A DNA stretch of 64,000 nt from Eudorina sp. 2006-703-Eu-15 (GCA_003117195.1 BDSI01000039.1:564001-628000), one strand, 5' to 3'; counted from the first letter of the stretch, positions 24,204-37,605 are shown. The notes: generated by a model not told the origin, from the letters alone. Numbers and translations are program-made.

Positions 24204-27200
24204 CGTCAACGTGCCCAGCTGCCGGAGAGGTTCACACCGCGAAGGCAAGCAAATCCTCCCTGTAAGTCATAAGCTCAAAACAGTGATCCTTTTGCCATCA
24301 GCAGTGGGATGGCCCCCACGGGGACGTCCTGCCCCTGCGTCAACGCTTCCTCAACGTCGTCACTTCGTGCCCTTGATGGAAAGTTAGGCCGGCTATCATG
24401 AACCTGTTATAAATGCAGATATTAGTGTACTCTTGCACTTCAGGAATGTTTGTTGTTTCCGTTGGGAGCTGGCAATTCAATTCCAACGCTATACGGCGAG
24501 AACCTGTATGTAGTATGCTCATTACATGCGTGCCATCACAACATGCATCGTGTTAACGCATACATTACCACTGAAATTTGTTTCAATCTGCTGCCAGATC
24601 GTTCTGAGGTGACGCAGCATGTCGTCTTGTAACTCTCGCAAAGCACGCCACGCCAGACCACTAACGTACCAGTTTTATTCCTAGCAAGGAAGTGCAAATC
24701 AATCAGGCGCATTCCTGGGCGCACTTATTCAATTGAGTGCGCGACCCCGCGGGCGCACTTGACGCAGGGATTTTTACAAATGCATGACTCCGTTGCAAAT
24801 GGACGATGCCATATGCAATGCTCTTGGTATAGTCGCAATCAAATTTTTTGCCCTGGTCCCGTTGTCTCGTGCTCTCCCAGGGGTCCGGCAGTGCTCGACT
24901 CAGAATACTTCCAAGGTTCTGCAAGTACGGCAATAGAACGTGCTAGGGTTTCTCGGGACGGACACACAGAGTTAGGAAGTGTTGTGACAATGGGTGAGGC
25001 TGTTTCGTCCGCCGTACAGGCGCAGAACTGCGTCCAGAAGGACGGAAGTGACGGGCCCGACCCGGAGAGTCCGCAAAACTAACACACAGGAACTGCCAAC
25101 CAAGTCCTGAGAGGGTAGTGACAACCCTCGACGACAAGCTCTCGGAGCGACACCAAACCAAACCAACACCCTTGAGCAGTCTGGCGAGAACACCAATACG
25201 CGAAAGGACTAGCCGGCGAGCGGCGATGCAGACTTCAGACACAAGAAGACAGACTTAGTACGACTTAAGAGGCATGGTGCGTTACCGACACGACCGGCAC
25301 GACGTGGTGTGCATTGCACAGCCGCCATGCAGCCGCCCTAACCCTGGACATATGACGGCGCGGCAATTTCCTGCGTGACGCCATCAACCGACGACGGGTG
25401 ACGCCTCGCCTGCAGTCAGCAAGGTTTACCCGGTCGGGACACGGGTCCACTTTGTAACGGTTACAAGTTACAGCTGTTCGCCCAGCAGCTGGAGCCCTTA
25501 CGTGCGGAGGAACACATACCAAGCGGAAGATTTACGAAGTCCCCATCGCCGGCGTACCTTTGTAGCACAGTGCGAGACCATCATGGAGAGCCGACCATTG
25601 TGATTCGGAGTGATTCCGCCGACCTACACGTGACAGGATTACTTGAAACAGTTTGAAACAGAACGCCCCTCGGCAGAGGCTGTCTGCAGAAATGTTTGAT
25701 GCAATATGCGTATCCAGTACGATATGTGACAAAGCGCCGGTGGGGCAATCCACAAGGCAGCAGGAACAACCCAAAAGGGATTTGGTTGACACCGTTGCGC
25801 CTTTGCTCTCGTATACGGCGCAATACGGCGCGTGCGGTTCATGGTTGCATCGCCCGCCGTCGTTGCCCTTCCTGTCCTTGCATACCGTATACGACAGGTC
25901 AATGCCAACCCTGAGATCAGTTGAGAGCACCAGTTAGCACAGCAAAACATTCGTGCAACGTTTGTTATGGCCCGTCAGGCCAGGAAATGGGCAGGCTATT
26001 GTGGCCCTTTGTGACTAACGTATAAATGCCTTGCCGCTTCCTGTTATTTTGACCTTGCTGATCCAGGCTGATCCTGTCATCGTGCCAGGCCTGAGGTTAA
26101 GGACCTTGCCTTTGGTCACCATGCATTTTACATCTTTTCTACGTGACGTCGAGATCGTCCGAGACTACCTAGCGCAGACAGATTGCGATGGTCGCGCATG
26201 CGTAGCCTTGGTTTCGCCACATTAGGCGCAGCGCATGCTTAAGAGTTTTGTAAGTTTCGGACACACGGAACTGTGACAGAATTTAATTCACACTTTCCGC
26301 CAGGGTGCCCCACTGTTCACTGCAGTTCACGAGCCCAATGGTCAGAGGTAGGGTAAATGGAAAGAGACACCTTCCTTGAACTGAATCAAACCGTTGATTC
26401 AATGTTTCGTGCTTGTTAGCTGATAGAGTTCCGACCCCTGTTGCCGTGCATACATCCGCAGCACCGGGCATCCGCATCTGCCTGCATCTGCAACCCTGCC
26501 TTGTGCCTTGCGTGCCTTGTACTCAGCTGTAACTGTCTGTACAAAGCTACTGAGGGCTTAACACGACAAACACTTGGCTTGTTTGCGAAAACCACTGGCC
26601 TCCGCTCGTAAGTAAGCGTACTGATTCAGTGATTCTGCTGATGCGGATCCCGCGATGGAGTGGCCATACATAGCTGGTGTCAAATAGTGAATTTAGCTGT
26701 GGCGGTCCAATCTATGTTTAGCACTTTATTCAGAGGCCCGCGATAGTTACTAAACAACCCGAATGAGGACTTTTTTTGGTTTAACATGCTCATATATATT
26801 AATATGATTGCCATAAATACAAGCAAGTGATATGCTCAATGCTGACGGTCTGCTATGTGTTTGGCGCAGGAGTCGGCAGCTGTCCTGAATTAGTAAACAG
26901 ACGAAAACTAAAATGATGCAAACTTCCAATTCATAGTCTGAACCTGTTGCATGATATTATTAATGCGGATACTAACTTGTACTGTTGGCTTGAACACCAA
27001 TGATATGGTACGTTGCGCATCACGACAGTATGACGCCTATGGCCCATGACATCAATAGAGAAATTATTAAATAATTAAGTTATTTCACTTTAAATTTCTT
27101 TGAGCACGTACTCGTCACATCACATCCTGAGTCACGTCTCTATATTCTGTGATATCGGTACTATGAGTGTCTAATGAATGATAATAAATTTTTTAAGTAT

Positions 27201-27892
27201 GCAGTAAGATGCAGTAATTGAACACTGTTTTGCTGCAAGGTTTGCCGTATTTATTGCTGTAACGTCGTGCACAGTCACGATGAACGTATGCCATCACGAT
27301 CCAATCTTTGCAATACGATTATTTCTGCAGAATGAATGCAAGATTTTGGCCGGGCGCTTCGAGATGGCTGAGCTTGCGACATAAGGAGATGCATATGGGG
27401 CCAGACGGGCAATCATAAGACAGAAGTCTGACATAATTATACCTGACAGAAGTGGGCAGATATTTGCGTGTGGGCGAACGTGTTGATGGCTTTGACTTAA
27501 CCACCAAACTCCAAAACCTGCAGACACGGCCCCTTCGTTGCTGGCCCTGCTGATGTTGCTAGGTCTTCGTTATACGTCTTTGCAAAGCCCGGCATACCTA
27601 CTGTGCGCCGACGCTGGGAGCTTTTGTACTAGTGGCAGCGCTTACTGGTGAAACAGGTCTTCTGCCTGATTTCCACTCCATAATTCCTGGAACTGCACGT
27701 GAGCGTGATAATCTTGGAACATTGTTCGCGCTGCCACGGAAAGGCACGGAACGGGGCTGGGAGACAGCGACGCAACGCCAAGATACGGACGAGCGAACGA
27801 TGCATTTTCAGGAGCCATTGGGTCGGACCTGGTAGGATTTTAAGCACTTTTGATGTTGAGGCTGCTGTGAGCGGCGCACTCAGTCACACACC
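24204..27892. other. Divergent intergenic region, partly AT-rich, no gene seen
   Basis: It separates the start of the MUN-like gene (-, 24203) from that of the SBP gene (+, 27893) and must contain both promoters. Open frames are short, and none shows splice-linked continuity or a family motif. About 26540-27300 is markedly AT-rich for this genome, with ATATATTAATAT-like runs near 26800 and 27060. A SINE tail fragment lies at 25428-25465. Confidence 0.55.
25428..25465 (+). mobile_element. SINE tail fragment
   Basis: It matches the last ~38 bp of the SINE at 18640-18930, from ACCCGGTCGGGA through TTTGTAACGGTTACA, with few differences. The upstream body is not recognisable, so this is a 5'-truncated or decayed copy. 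Confidence 0.7.
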
Positions 27893-30800
27893 ATGGAGGA
27901 CGACAGTATGCCCCACGAGCAAGAACACACAGCGCGGGAAACGACCCCCGGCGGTGCTTCGCAGCTCTGCAAGGTACGCCTAACATTATGGAGTTGAGTC
28001 GCGGGACCCCTGTCGCGGTCGGCATCATTTGATGACTCTAGTAAAACGGTCTTGCGGATGAACGGCTACAGCGAAGCGGCGGCGGTGATACGGCCATCCG
28101 AATCGGCATCATCAGACGGCCGTCATCTGGTCGCGTACGGGGCTCTTGAATTGCACGGCAGCTGTCGTACTCATCAGCTGTATCGTACTGCATCAAGCTC
28201 AGCCCTACGCGACCAGGCTCCCGGCAGAGCAGTGCCGCCGCGCCCGCGTTGGATGTGTGTGCGCAGGTGGAGGGATGCGAACAACTCATGAGTCAGGAGG
28301 ACACGTACTACCGGCGGTACAATGTGTGTAAGGTCCACCTGCGCGCGTTGGAGCTGCTGGTGGATGGCCGCATACAGCGCTTCTGTCAGCAGGTGGGTTC
28401 CGGAGCGGCAATCCGCTGCGGCTTCCGGGTCACGTGTGTCTTTGGGCGGGGACGGATGCGCCTCTCAGAAGTGATAGGGGCATAGGTAAGGTTATCGGTA
28501 CACGGAGGGCTCCCCAAGCTGTCGTAACTTTAATCGTACTGAGTTTTATTGTTCGCTGGGGTTGCCGCGCTTTTCCCAGCGTTCACCGCACAACGGTTTG
28601 TCCATGCCCACCCTTCCCAAAATATGCGCACTAGTTGTTCGGTCGCTGAATTCTTTCCGTTGCCCGCAACGTGCAGTGTGGCAAGTTCCAGGACATTGAG
28701 GAATTCGATGATGTGAAACGGTAAGCTGGGAGTCAAGGGTTTGCCCGTAGGCACTTTGGTCGCTCTGCTCTGCTACTATACGCTTCGCGCTGGAGGAATT
28801 CGCCCCTCCGCGCACGTTACACGACACCTGCAAGCCGCGCTCGCCAAGCCTCACAGCAGCGACAACCCGCGCGGGCAGTACGACAGGAATCCTTTGTAAA
28901 GGAGCCGTTAAGGTGGAAGTGAATGCCGGCCGCAGGTCATGTCGGACACAGCTCGCTCGGCACAGCTTGCGCCGGCGCATCAAACTAAGTGAAAAGCGGC
29001 AGCAACGAATGCAGCAACAGCAGCATCAGGATCTGCAGCAACCGCAACAGCAGCAACCGCAACAGCAGCACCAGCAGCTGGCCCTGGATCTGAGACAGCC
29101 GGGCTCTCAGGCCGGGCGGCAGGCCATGGCCGTCGGCCACGGCAGCCCCACACGGACAGCGGGGCCGTCCCGCACTGACCCGCGGGGCCGCGCCGCGACG
29201 GGGAGCCGGGCCGGCGACAGCGGGTCCGCCGTCGACCTCAGAGAGGAAGGAGCCGCCGCAGCGAGCGAGGTGAGAGCTCGTCGGAGGAAGCACTTGTGCA
29301 TTTTCGGTGGCCGAGACGACGCTGTGGCGGCCTGCTGATTGAGGTTCTCTCGCCAGAGAACGAGAACTGAAATCACGGCAGTCTCGATGGCGGCGGTTTC
29401 AGGGCCATAGGGATTCGAGAGAGAACAATACCTTACGGAACAACCATCCCAACGTTCTCAAATATTCAAGCGGTCGCGGAGGTATTGCCATGAAGTCCTC
29501 CTCCGGTTGGGTCCCCCTGGGCTGGGATGACGTGGCCGCTTTACGAGGTTACGGAGATTCACTCAAGGGACGGCGCACGGCGGATCTCGTCCGGTTTCAG
29601 CAAGTGTGGCTACGATGTACCGCTGTCGGGTGGCGTCCACAGACCGCGACGGACTGCGGCGGTTGAACCAAACCTTGCTGTACCATGAGTCCATACCCGG
29701 TGTGGTCTTCTGACCCTTCGTGCCGGCGGCTTTATTTCCTTGCCTTTGCGACAGAGGTCGCGGGGCGTCGGTGCAGCGCCGGGGGAGTTCTGCTTGGACC
29801 TGGAGCAGCCGCCCTCCGCGCCACGACAACAGGAGTCACGGGCGTTGAGGCTGGGTGCCCTGGCCTCGTCCGAGCAGGAATCGCTGACCAACATAGGCCT
29901 GGTCAGCATCGCCAGACCCAACACCAGCGGCGCAGGGCCCACGGTGCTGTTGGCTGACCGGACGACTCACACCCGCGCTGGTGGCAGTAGCAGCAACCTG
30001 AGGATGGACTGGCCCCTGGGTGTAGGCCAGCAGCCAGCAGCGGCGCCGCCGACGACGACGAGTGTGCCCGGGCCGACCCTGCAGCAGCAATCCCTGCAGC
30101 AATCCCTGCAGCAACCAGCCGTGGCGGGTCCGGCGGTAACGACCCGTGGGTCCGGGGGGAACCACCATGTCCTGACTGAGGGATTAGCAGGCGGGCTACC
30201 CACACGGCTCGCGCTTTCAGTGCAGACGGGAGCGGAAGCGGATGCCGACTTGGCAGCGGCCATGGCGACGCCCTTCACTGGCGCGCATGCATCCCTGCAG
30301 ATGCAATACGCGACAGCCGCCATGCCTCTGCTTAGCACCCCAGAAGAGCTGGACCACCGCCGACCACCGTCGCAGCACAAGGTGCCGTCGCAACAGCAGC
30401 GGCAGTCGCTGCCGCACGGACGGGATAGCAACGTGGTTGCGGCGACGCAAACCGCCGCACGCAGCCAGGACAACGCGCAGCCAACAGCGCAGCGAAGGCT
30501 CGGCGGAGAGGCGCACTTGCAGCGGCTGCCGGATCCGTTGCCGCCGCCGCCGCAGCAGTCAGCGGCAGCCAACCCCGAGGCCGCCACCGCCGCTGCTGCC
30601 GCCACCTCTGGCGGCAGCGGCGGCGCCGGCAGCGAGCGGCTGCTGCAGCATTCGGCGGCTCGCGACATTCAGGCCGTCCAGTCGAGGCAGCCCTTCGTAC
30701 AAGACGTACGACTGGAGATGGAGCTCATGTCGCTGCTGGGTGACCTCATCGCACAGCAGGATCGGTTGGACGACATGTACGGCACTGGATCCCGTGTGAC

Positions 30801-33800
30801 GTCAGGCACGGCCCCTGCCGCCGTCGGCGCCGCCGGCACGGGCTCGTGGGCGCTAGGCGGCGCCTACGAGTCGGACCGGGGCCCCGGGTCCGGGCCATCC
30901 TCGGGATCCGATATGCAGTCAGGACCCCTTGTGCCGCCGCTGCTGCTCCTGTCGTCCCAGCAGCTGCCGCAGCGGCATGCCGCGGGGCAGGCGGGTCACT
31001 CGGGTCGCCAGCGCCAGGGGATGCCGCTGCAGGGGCCCCCGACGTCCAGGTCGGGCGTGCGCTCCTCGTCGCCCTCGCCGGGTGATCCCGGCGGCAGCGG
31101 CGCGGCGGGATCTGGACCCTGCGGCTTCAGCAAGGTTACATTCGCCGGCGGCAGTGCCAGATCGGGCCGCGAAAGCGACAGTGATCCCGCGCCGCACACC
31201 CCCCTCGCGCGCGACAACCTGCACATGCCTAGCCTCCCAGTGGGGGATCACGAATTTTTGCTGCTGGCTCAAAACCCCGACCTGGACATGAATGCGGGGA
31301 GGCTGCACAGCAGAGATCCCTCGGCGCCGGCGCCGCTGGCCACGCTGGGCTTGCTGCAAGCGCTGGCGGCCGGCGGCAGCGAGGCCGCAGCCGCCCCTTC
31401 GATGGAATGGGTGCCCGGCAACGTCGGCGGCAGCGTCAACGCCGGCGCTGACGGGGGCGGCGGCGGCGGCAGCAGCGACGGTTACTTTCCGGCAGCAACG
31501 CAGCTACCGCCGGCTCCCGGCTCTGGCTCGGGTCCTGTGGTGATCGGTCAGTCTATGCCGGCCGGGAGGTGGGGCCTGCGGCTCGATTCGCAGGCCAGCG
31601 TTGCCCAATACGGCGCGGCGCCTGCCATGACCCTGCGGCCTCCGCCCGACAACGGCGCACTGCAGCCGCAGCTGCAGGAGCAACTGGCCCATCCGTACCA
31701 CCAGGGCCCCCTGGACACCTCCCTGGAGCCGCCGCGGCCGTACGACGAGGCGGACGCGGCGGCGCCCTCCGTGACAACTGCCTTCGGTCTCGCGGGAGTG
31801 TACAGCAGCGACAACGGTCACGGCGCGCAGCCAGGGGCCCAGGCCGCCGCCTGGGCGGCGGAAGCCTACCGACTGGGCAACGGTCGAGGGAGCTCGGGGC
31901 AGCAGCAGTTCCTGCTGCAGCCGCCACAGCCCGGTAAGCAGTACCCGGACCAGCACCAACTGCAATCGTTCGTATTGCCGCCCCTGTCGCAGCTACCGCC
32001 GCCGCCGCAGCAGCAGCAGCAGCAGCTCCACAGCCAGCAAGAGGTGCCTCCGCACCCGTTTTATGATCACCAACAGCCGCCGCCGCCGCCGCCGCCGCAG
32101 CAGCAGCAGCAGCAGGAGGGTCGCGCTATCGCTGGTTGGCTACAGCTGCCGCATCCGACGCTGACAGCAATCCCCCAGCACCAGCAGCAGCAGCAGCAGC
32201 AGCAGATCTCTGAGGGCTCCGGCCACCAGCTCCCAGGCTCTCAGCCGCCGCTGCTGCCCCCACCGCTGCTCCGCGCCCAGTCCGCGCACTTTCCATTCTC
32301 GGGCAGTGCTGCCGCCGCTGGAGCAGCGGCCGGTGGCGGCACCGGCTCTCATCAGCTGCCCCTGCTTGGCTCCCTGCCCGCCACCGCCACCTCCGCCTCC
32401 GCCGCGCTGCCCTCCCACAGCTCGGGCCAGCTGCTGCAGCGCCTATCACTCAAACTGCACGGCTGCTCGCCAGCCGACCTACTGCCCGGAAGCCGAGCCA
32501 AGCTGCAGACCTGGCTGACGTCCATGGACATGCAAATGCTGCAGTTCACGGCCCGCAGCGGCTGCGTCCTGTTGATCGCCGACGTCCTGGTGCCGTACAC
32601 AATCGCAGCCGGCGACGCCGCGCCGGCCGCGGCGGCGACGGATCGGCCGTTTGCGGAAGCGGCGGCGATGCGGCTCGATGCCGCGGGAAGGGACGGTGAC
32701 GCCGGGTTGCCGTGGCTGCTGGCTCGACTGGTGGATGGCGGCGTGGACGTTGATGCGCAGGGCGGCGGGACGCTGCTACTGCCTAGCTCGGCAGCAGCCT
32801 CGCCGACGGCGGCCGCGGCGGCCAGGACCATGGAGGCGCAGACCATCCCGGCGGTGGTGAACAGCCCATCAGCACAAGAAACTCCGTCGCAGGGGGACCT
32901 GGAGGCTGAGGCTCCCACGGGCACGGATAGCAGCTCCAGGGGTGAGTGCAGCCCGGCGGGCAGCACACCCAGCGGCAGCGCCGACAGTGGCAGCGGCAAC
33001 GCTGACGGTGGCAGCGGCAGCGCCGACAGCGGCAGCGGCAACGCTGACGGTGGCAGCGGCAACGCCGACAGTGGCAGCGGCAACGCTGACGGTGGCAGCG
33101 GCAGCGCCGACAGTGGCAGCGGCAACGCCGACAGTGGCAGTGGCAACGCCGACAGTGGCAGTGGCAGCGCCGACAGTGGCAGCGGCAACGCCGACAGTGG
33201 CAGCGCCGACAGCGGTACGAGAGGTGCGCCCAGTCCCTTTCCGGTACAGCCCACCGCCGCCCGGGCAGCCCCGATTGGTGAGGAAGGCGAGCATGGAGTC
33301 TGCACCAGGGCCCCAGGCCTCAACCCAGCCGACACCACCCCCGGTCTGCTCGCCCCACCATGCCACACCTGCCTGGATGCCGGCGGCGACACCTGCGATG
33401 AGTCAGGAAACGGGGACGCAATGCCTTGTGATCCCGAAGACGGGGGTGCTGAGAGCGGCCCGGACGGCGCATATGAGGCTGCCCGGGCCGTCACCAGACG
33501 GGAGATAGCCGTGCCGGCGCACCTGGTGAAGCTCCCGGGGGGGTCCGATGCGCAGCCGGGGGCCCAGATGCCGCTGCAAGGGCCCGCGTCTGGTGCAGTC
33601 ATCAGCGCCGGTCACGTCAGGGGCACCCTGTGGCAGCTGCTTCGGGAGCTGTTGGGGCCGCTGGCGGCCGGTGAGGGAGGGGCCGAGGCCGCTGCTGCTG
33701 ACGGTGCGGCTGCTGCTGCAGCACGCGAGCGGCTGCTGCTCCAGCTGGATGATCAGGTACGACCAGGCGTCGGGGATGCAGGGTTTTAATAAGGGTTTTA

Positions 33801-34943
33801 CTGGGTCTGTGCGCGCTTGTTGCTCCTTGGGTGCCCTATGACAGGCTCTTTTGTATCTGCCTCTGGATGTCTGGAAAGGTACCTCTGCCACGGCTGCTGT
33901 CAACGATGACCCGCGGGGTCCGATGTAGGAACGTGTTTCAACAAGGTACGGTGCCTGAGGGCCTTTTGGAGGTGACGGCTCAGCACTGGCCCGGACGTAC
34001 GTCACCGCCCGCAGGTTGTGCAGATGACGTGGCAGCCCCGGGGGCCTCCCAGCCGCGGCCTGGTCACAGAGCCCCGAAGCAGCGGCGGCGGCGGCGACGA
34101 CGACAGTGGCGATGGGGTCATCGCCGCCGCTGCTGCCAGAGGTAGCGGCAACACCGGCAGTAGCCAGCGCAGCAGCGCAGTTGCTGCAACCGCTCCTGCC
34201 ACAACTACTGCGGCTACCGCTCCGGCTACTACTGCAATCACGGAACAGACACGCATGAAGAGGGCCCCGATGTCAGGTCCTGCCTGCGCGTTCCCGCCGC
34301 CGCCGTCGGTGCTCAGGGTCAGACCAGCGGCAGTGGTCGCGGGCTGCGCCACCAACGTTCGTGCCATTGTCCAGCTACAGCCTGGCCACCTCAGCCCTGG
34401 TGCCGCTACCGCCGATGACCTCTCCGTAGGTGCCGGGCCAGGGTGCGCTCCGTCCGACTGCCCGCTTTCCGACCATCGGTTTGTTGGATGCGTTGCGTTG
34501 CGGTGTACCACCCTAGGGCTGGACTTTTTGAATCCCCGTCCCAGACGTAACACCTTCCGTCTAGCTAGCTCATACTGCCGTTGTGCGTTATCGCACAGGG
34601 AAGCGTCCGACCGGCCAAGTAACGAGGTCTCTATTCTCTGACGGTACCGTCTCTCCTTGGTTCGAGGAACGCGACCCGAATTGAAACCCTCCCCCAAAAG
34701 CAACTAAGCTTGTTGTTGAGTTGCACTAGCGGCCGAGTAGCATCTACAGTCGAACATCGTCATCACTCCGAGCGTACCCCGCAAACCAGGTCCGGGTCCG
34801 GGTCCGGGTGCAAGCGTATTTGTTGGTGTCGCGGCGCGCACTCTCTGGAGACAGCAACACACGCATGCACGTCCAAAGTACTTAAGTCGCAGACCCCGAC
34901 AGCTTGCCGGTCCCGCCCGTGCCCCCTGCGTTGCCTGTCACAC

Positions 34944-34974
<31 letters not shown>

Positions 34975-36826
34975 ACCGACGCGGCGGCCGAGCTCACACG
35001 GCAGGGGGCACAACTGCATCTCCGCTACGGAGGCAGCTGCGTGCTGAGCCGCCCGCTGGTGCCTGACGACCTCCAGCGAACGGCGGAGAGCAGCCGGGAT
35101 GCAGAACCTAGGGAGCCAGCGGCGGCGGCAACGCAGGGCGAGGGTGTCCCGTCCGCCGGCGGTTCGCGTCCGCAGACCGCGGCGGAGCCTCTCCTGGAGA
35201 GCAGCCAGCCCTCGACCCCAAGCCCCGGTCCAGAACCTGTAGAAGCTGAACAGCTGGAACCGGGTAAAGTGTTCGGCAGGATACTCCCGTCAGTGGTTGT
35301 GGGGGCAGCTGATTGCGATGGCGCGGAGGAGGCGCCGCTATCTCCGCCAAGCCGTGAGGGGTTGCTGGCAGCGAGGGACCTGGGGGACATGCGGTCTGGC
35401 CCCACTGCCTTGGCGGTGGCGCCGCCCGCTGTCGGCTGCGTGCCAGACCATGTAGGGCTGGTGGCGGCGGAGGTGCCGCTGCAGGTGCCTGCGCTGGCGG
35501 AGCCCGGGCTGGCGTTTGTGGAGAGCAGCTGCGGCGACAGGCTAGGCCCGTGGGTGCCGCTGCCCGTGGTGCCGTCAGAGGCCATCGCGGCGGAAATCAC
35601 GATGATTGCAGAGCAGTACGGAAGGTACGACAGGGCAGTCCCGTAGAGCCGACGGTGCGATGGTGTCGTGGAAATGGCAAACGTCCGCACGATTTTGCCC
35701 CTTCATACCCCCTCAACACCTTTGCGTCGATGGAGGTGTACCGGGTGGCGTCCCCTCGTAAGGAGGCAGACCATGGGGTGAGGCCACCCGGGCTCGGTGA
35801 GTGACTGGATGTCAGCGGCCCCGGATGCCTGTCGCTCATCCTGCGTCTCATCCTGCCATCGCCACACAGGGGTGAAGCCATCACCGCAGCCCCCCCGCTA
35901 GCGGTGCCGACACGCCAGGGTCTTCGCCCTAGGCTCGGCGCCGCACGCCTCCTCCACGAAACTCCCCCGATGAAAGAATGCCCCCTGGATGCGTGTGTAA
36001 AAGAAAACTGAGCCGGATGCGCGTGTGTTTAGATAAGAGACCCGTGTGTGTGCGCACCTTGTGTGTAGGTCCGAGTCCCAGTCCGAGCTGCGTCTCTTTC
36101 TGAGCGATCTTGGCCGCCTGCTCATGTTGAGCGCCGCGGCGGCCTGTCTTGAGGAGGCGGGCTACACGGACGACTGGGAGGCGTACGAGACGTACTGTGG
36201 GCTGAAGGAGGCGATGCCAGACGCGCCGACCGTTGCTGGCCGGTTGCTGCGCCAGTGCCTCAAGTGGTGAGACAGGCTACAAAGTGATGTCATGTCATGC
36301 ACTATAGTTGGCCCCGTCCCGGGGCCTGTGGGGCGAGGGAGCAAGTCTTTTCCGCCTCCGCGTGACCGCGTGGCCCTGTTCGCGGTGTTGCGGCCGCATC
36401 CCTGAAGGGGTCACAGGCTGCGCTTGCGAATAACTACGATGGCAGAGGGAAAGGGGAAAGCAGGCGGGTGCTGTAGGACAGCGAAGTCGCTGTCTGGTTG
36501 CACGGGATCGGACAGTTTGTGCCGCGGGTCAGATGGAAGCGGGGTGTGCCTGGGGAGGGAGGGAGGGAGGGAGAAAGGGAGAAGGCGGTGGAGGCGGTGG
36601 CACAGCATCATCCGGCCTCGTTCTCGGGGACGTGGTATGTAGAGAGCTGGCGAGCATGCTGTGCCGTTGTCCGATCTGCCTGCCCCACACACCGCTGCTG
36701 CTGCGTGGTACCCACCCGCTCACTCACTCGCCCACCCGGCGGCGATGGTTGTCGTGCAGGCGCCTGCCGGAGAGCACCTCCCTCTTGACGAACCTCTTCC
36801 TTGCTGTACTGAACGAATCGATCTGA
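27893..36826 (+). CDS. SBP-box (SPL-type) transcription factor with giant low-complexity exon
   Basis: Nine exons: 27893-27973, 28267-28392, 28677-28720, 28936-29269, 29755-33756, 34024-34425, about 34903-35624, 36069-36266 and 36760-36826. The lengths sum to 1992 codons (1991 aa). The SBP domain begins at about residue 26 and is split over exons 1-4. Zinc site 1 is C-x4-C-x16-C-x2-H (CKVEGC ... VCKVH). Site 2 reads FCQQCGKFQDIEEFDD then KRSC, with Gln at the usual His. A basic NLS follows (KRSCRTQLARHSLRRRIK). Exon 5 is Gln/Ser/Gly/Pro-rich but contains the SPL-type block LSLKLHGCSPADLLPGSR. Exon 7 carries the matching block GLAFVESSCGDRLGPWVPLP. Known role: nuclear DNA binding at GTAC-core sites. 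Unlike copper regulator CRR1 I see no ankyrin repeats or Cys-rich tail; it ends TNLFLAVLNESI. The start of exon 7 is uncertain. Confidence 0.88.
31999..32208 (+). repeat. CAG (polyglutamine) tracts in SBP exon 5
   Basis: Several pure or near-pure CAG runs encode Gln stretches of about 5-8 residues, interspersed with CCG (polyproline), for example near 32010, 32098-32115 and 32180-32206. Another CAG run lies at 34948-34974, at the start of exon 7. They may vary in length between strains. Confidence 0.85.
32974..33219 (+). repeat. 21-bp coding minisatellite, about 11 copies (GSGNADS repeats)
   Basis: In-frame tandem units of 21 nt encode variants of GSG(N/S)AD(S/G). They lie within SBP exon 5, C-terminal to the LSLKLHGC block. 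Third positions alternate between a few versions, which suggests unit-wise duplication rather than slippage of a single triplet. The segment is likely a flexible linker. Confidence 0.9.
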
Positions 36827-37605
36827 CAAGTCAACGCCTTCGAGAGATACGCAGCACAGATGTGAGATATGAGCAACCAAAACAACAGGAAAGCGCAGGG
36901 GTCGCATATGAACGACCGCTACTACTGGCGAGGATTCTCAACTGGGGGCGCCGCCCCTCGTGACACATATACACACACAGAGGGAAGGAAAGGAACGGTA
37001 ATGGTAAATTGGTAATGGTAGTTGCTCCTGAAAAAAACGGCAGCTGGCACGGTAGCTAGGTGGTGAATTGCAACGACCGAAACGAACAAGAACGCCTGCG
37101 TCTAGAAACGTGACCAACTCTATCTACCTATCTGGGGTCTGCGCAGGGGTTGCCGTGAATGCCGTACTTCCTCATGTTTTACTGTTGTAGATTTCATTGG
37201 CACCAGTGTCGAGTCATTTCCTGCTCAGGAGAGCCGCCTGCAAGGGGAATCGCCTTCCCGGAAACGGCCAACAGAGAATCATCGTACAGTCAAATTTGCC
37301 GCACCAGGCTCGCCTGCAGATTGAGTGGTTGGCGCCCTGGCCGGGTTTGGACGATACCGCGCCAGGGTAGGGCCTTAGGGTCGGGCGGACGCAGGCGCTG
37401 GCTCGGTCACTCGGGTGGCCTGGGGGCCATGGAGTTTGGGTCCGGGACCTTTGCGGCGGCACTGCTCTGCTAGAGAGGCGGCACAACTGCCGGCGTAACT
37501 ACAAACGGTGGGGGCTGGGGGCCCTGGGATCCTTGAGATGGGGCCTTCCTGGCACATGCGAATGTGTCGTACTTGTATTAAGCTAAGAAGAGGTCCCAGC
37601 CGTCT

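Noticed and set aside
32352..33602. 416-aa minus-strand open frame rich in ALPLPLS repeats
   Set aside because: It is the antisense reading of the SBP exon 5 minisatellite; the plus-strand frame carries the SPL motif and consistent splice phases.
27893..36826. Identification as the copper response regulator CRR1
   Set aside because: The SBP domain and C-terminal blocks fit the superfamily, but ankyrin repeats and the Cys-rich tail of CRR1 are absent and the architecture differs.
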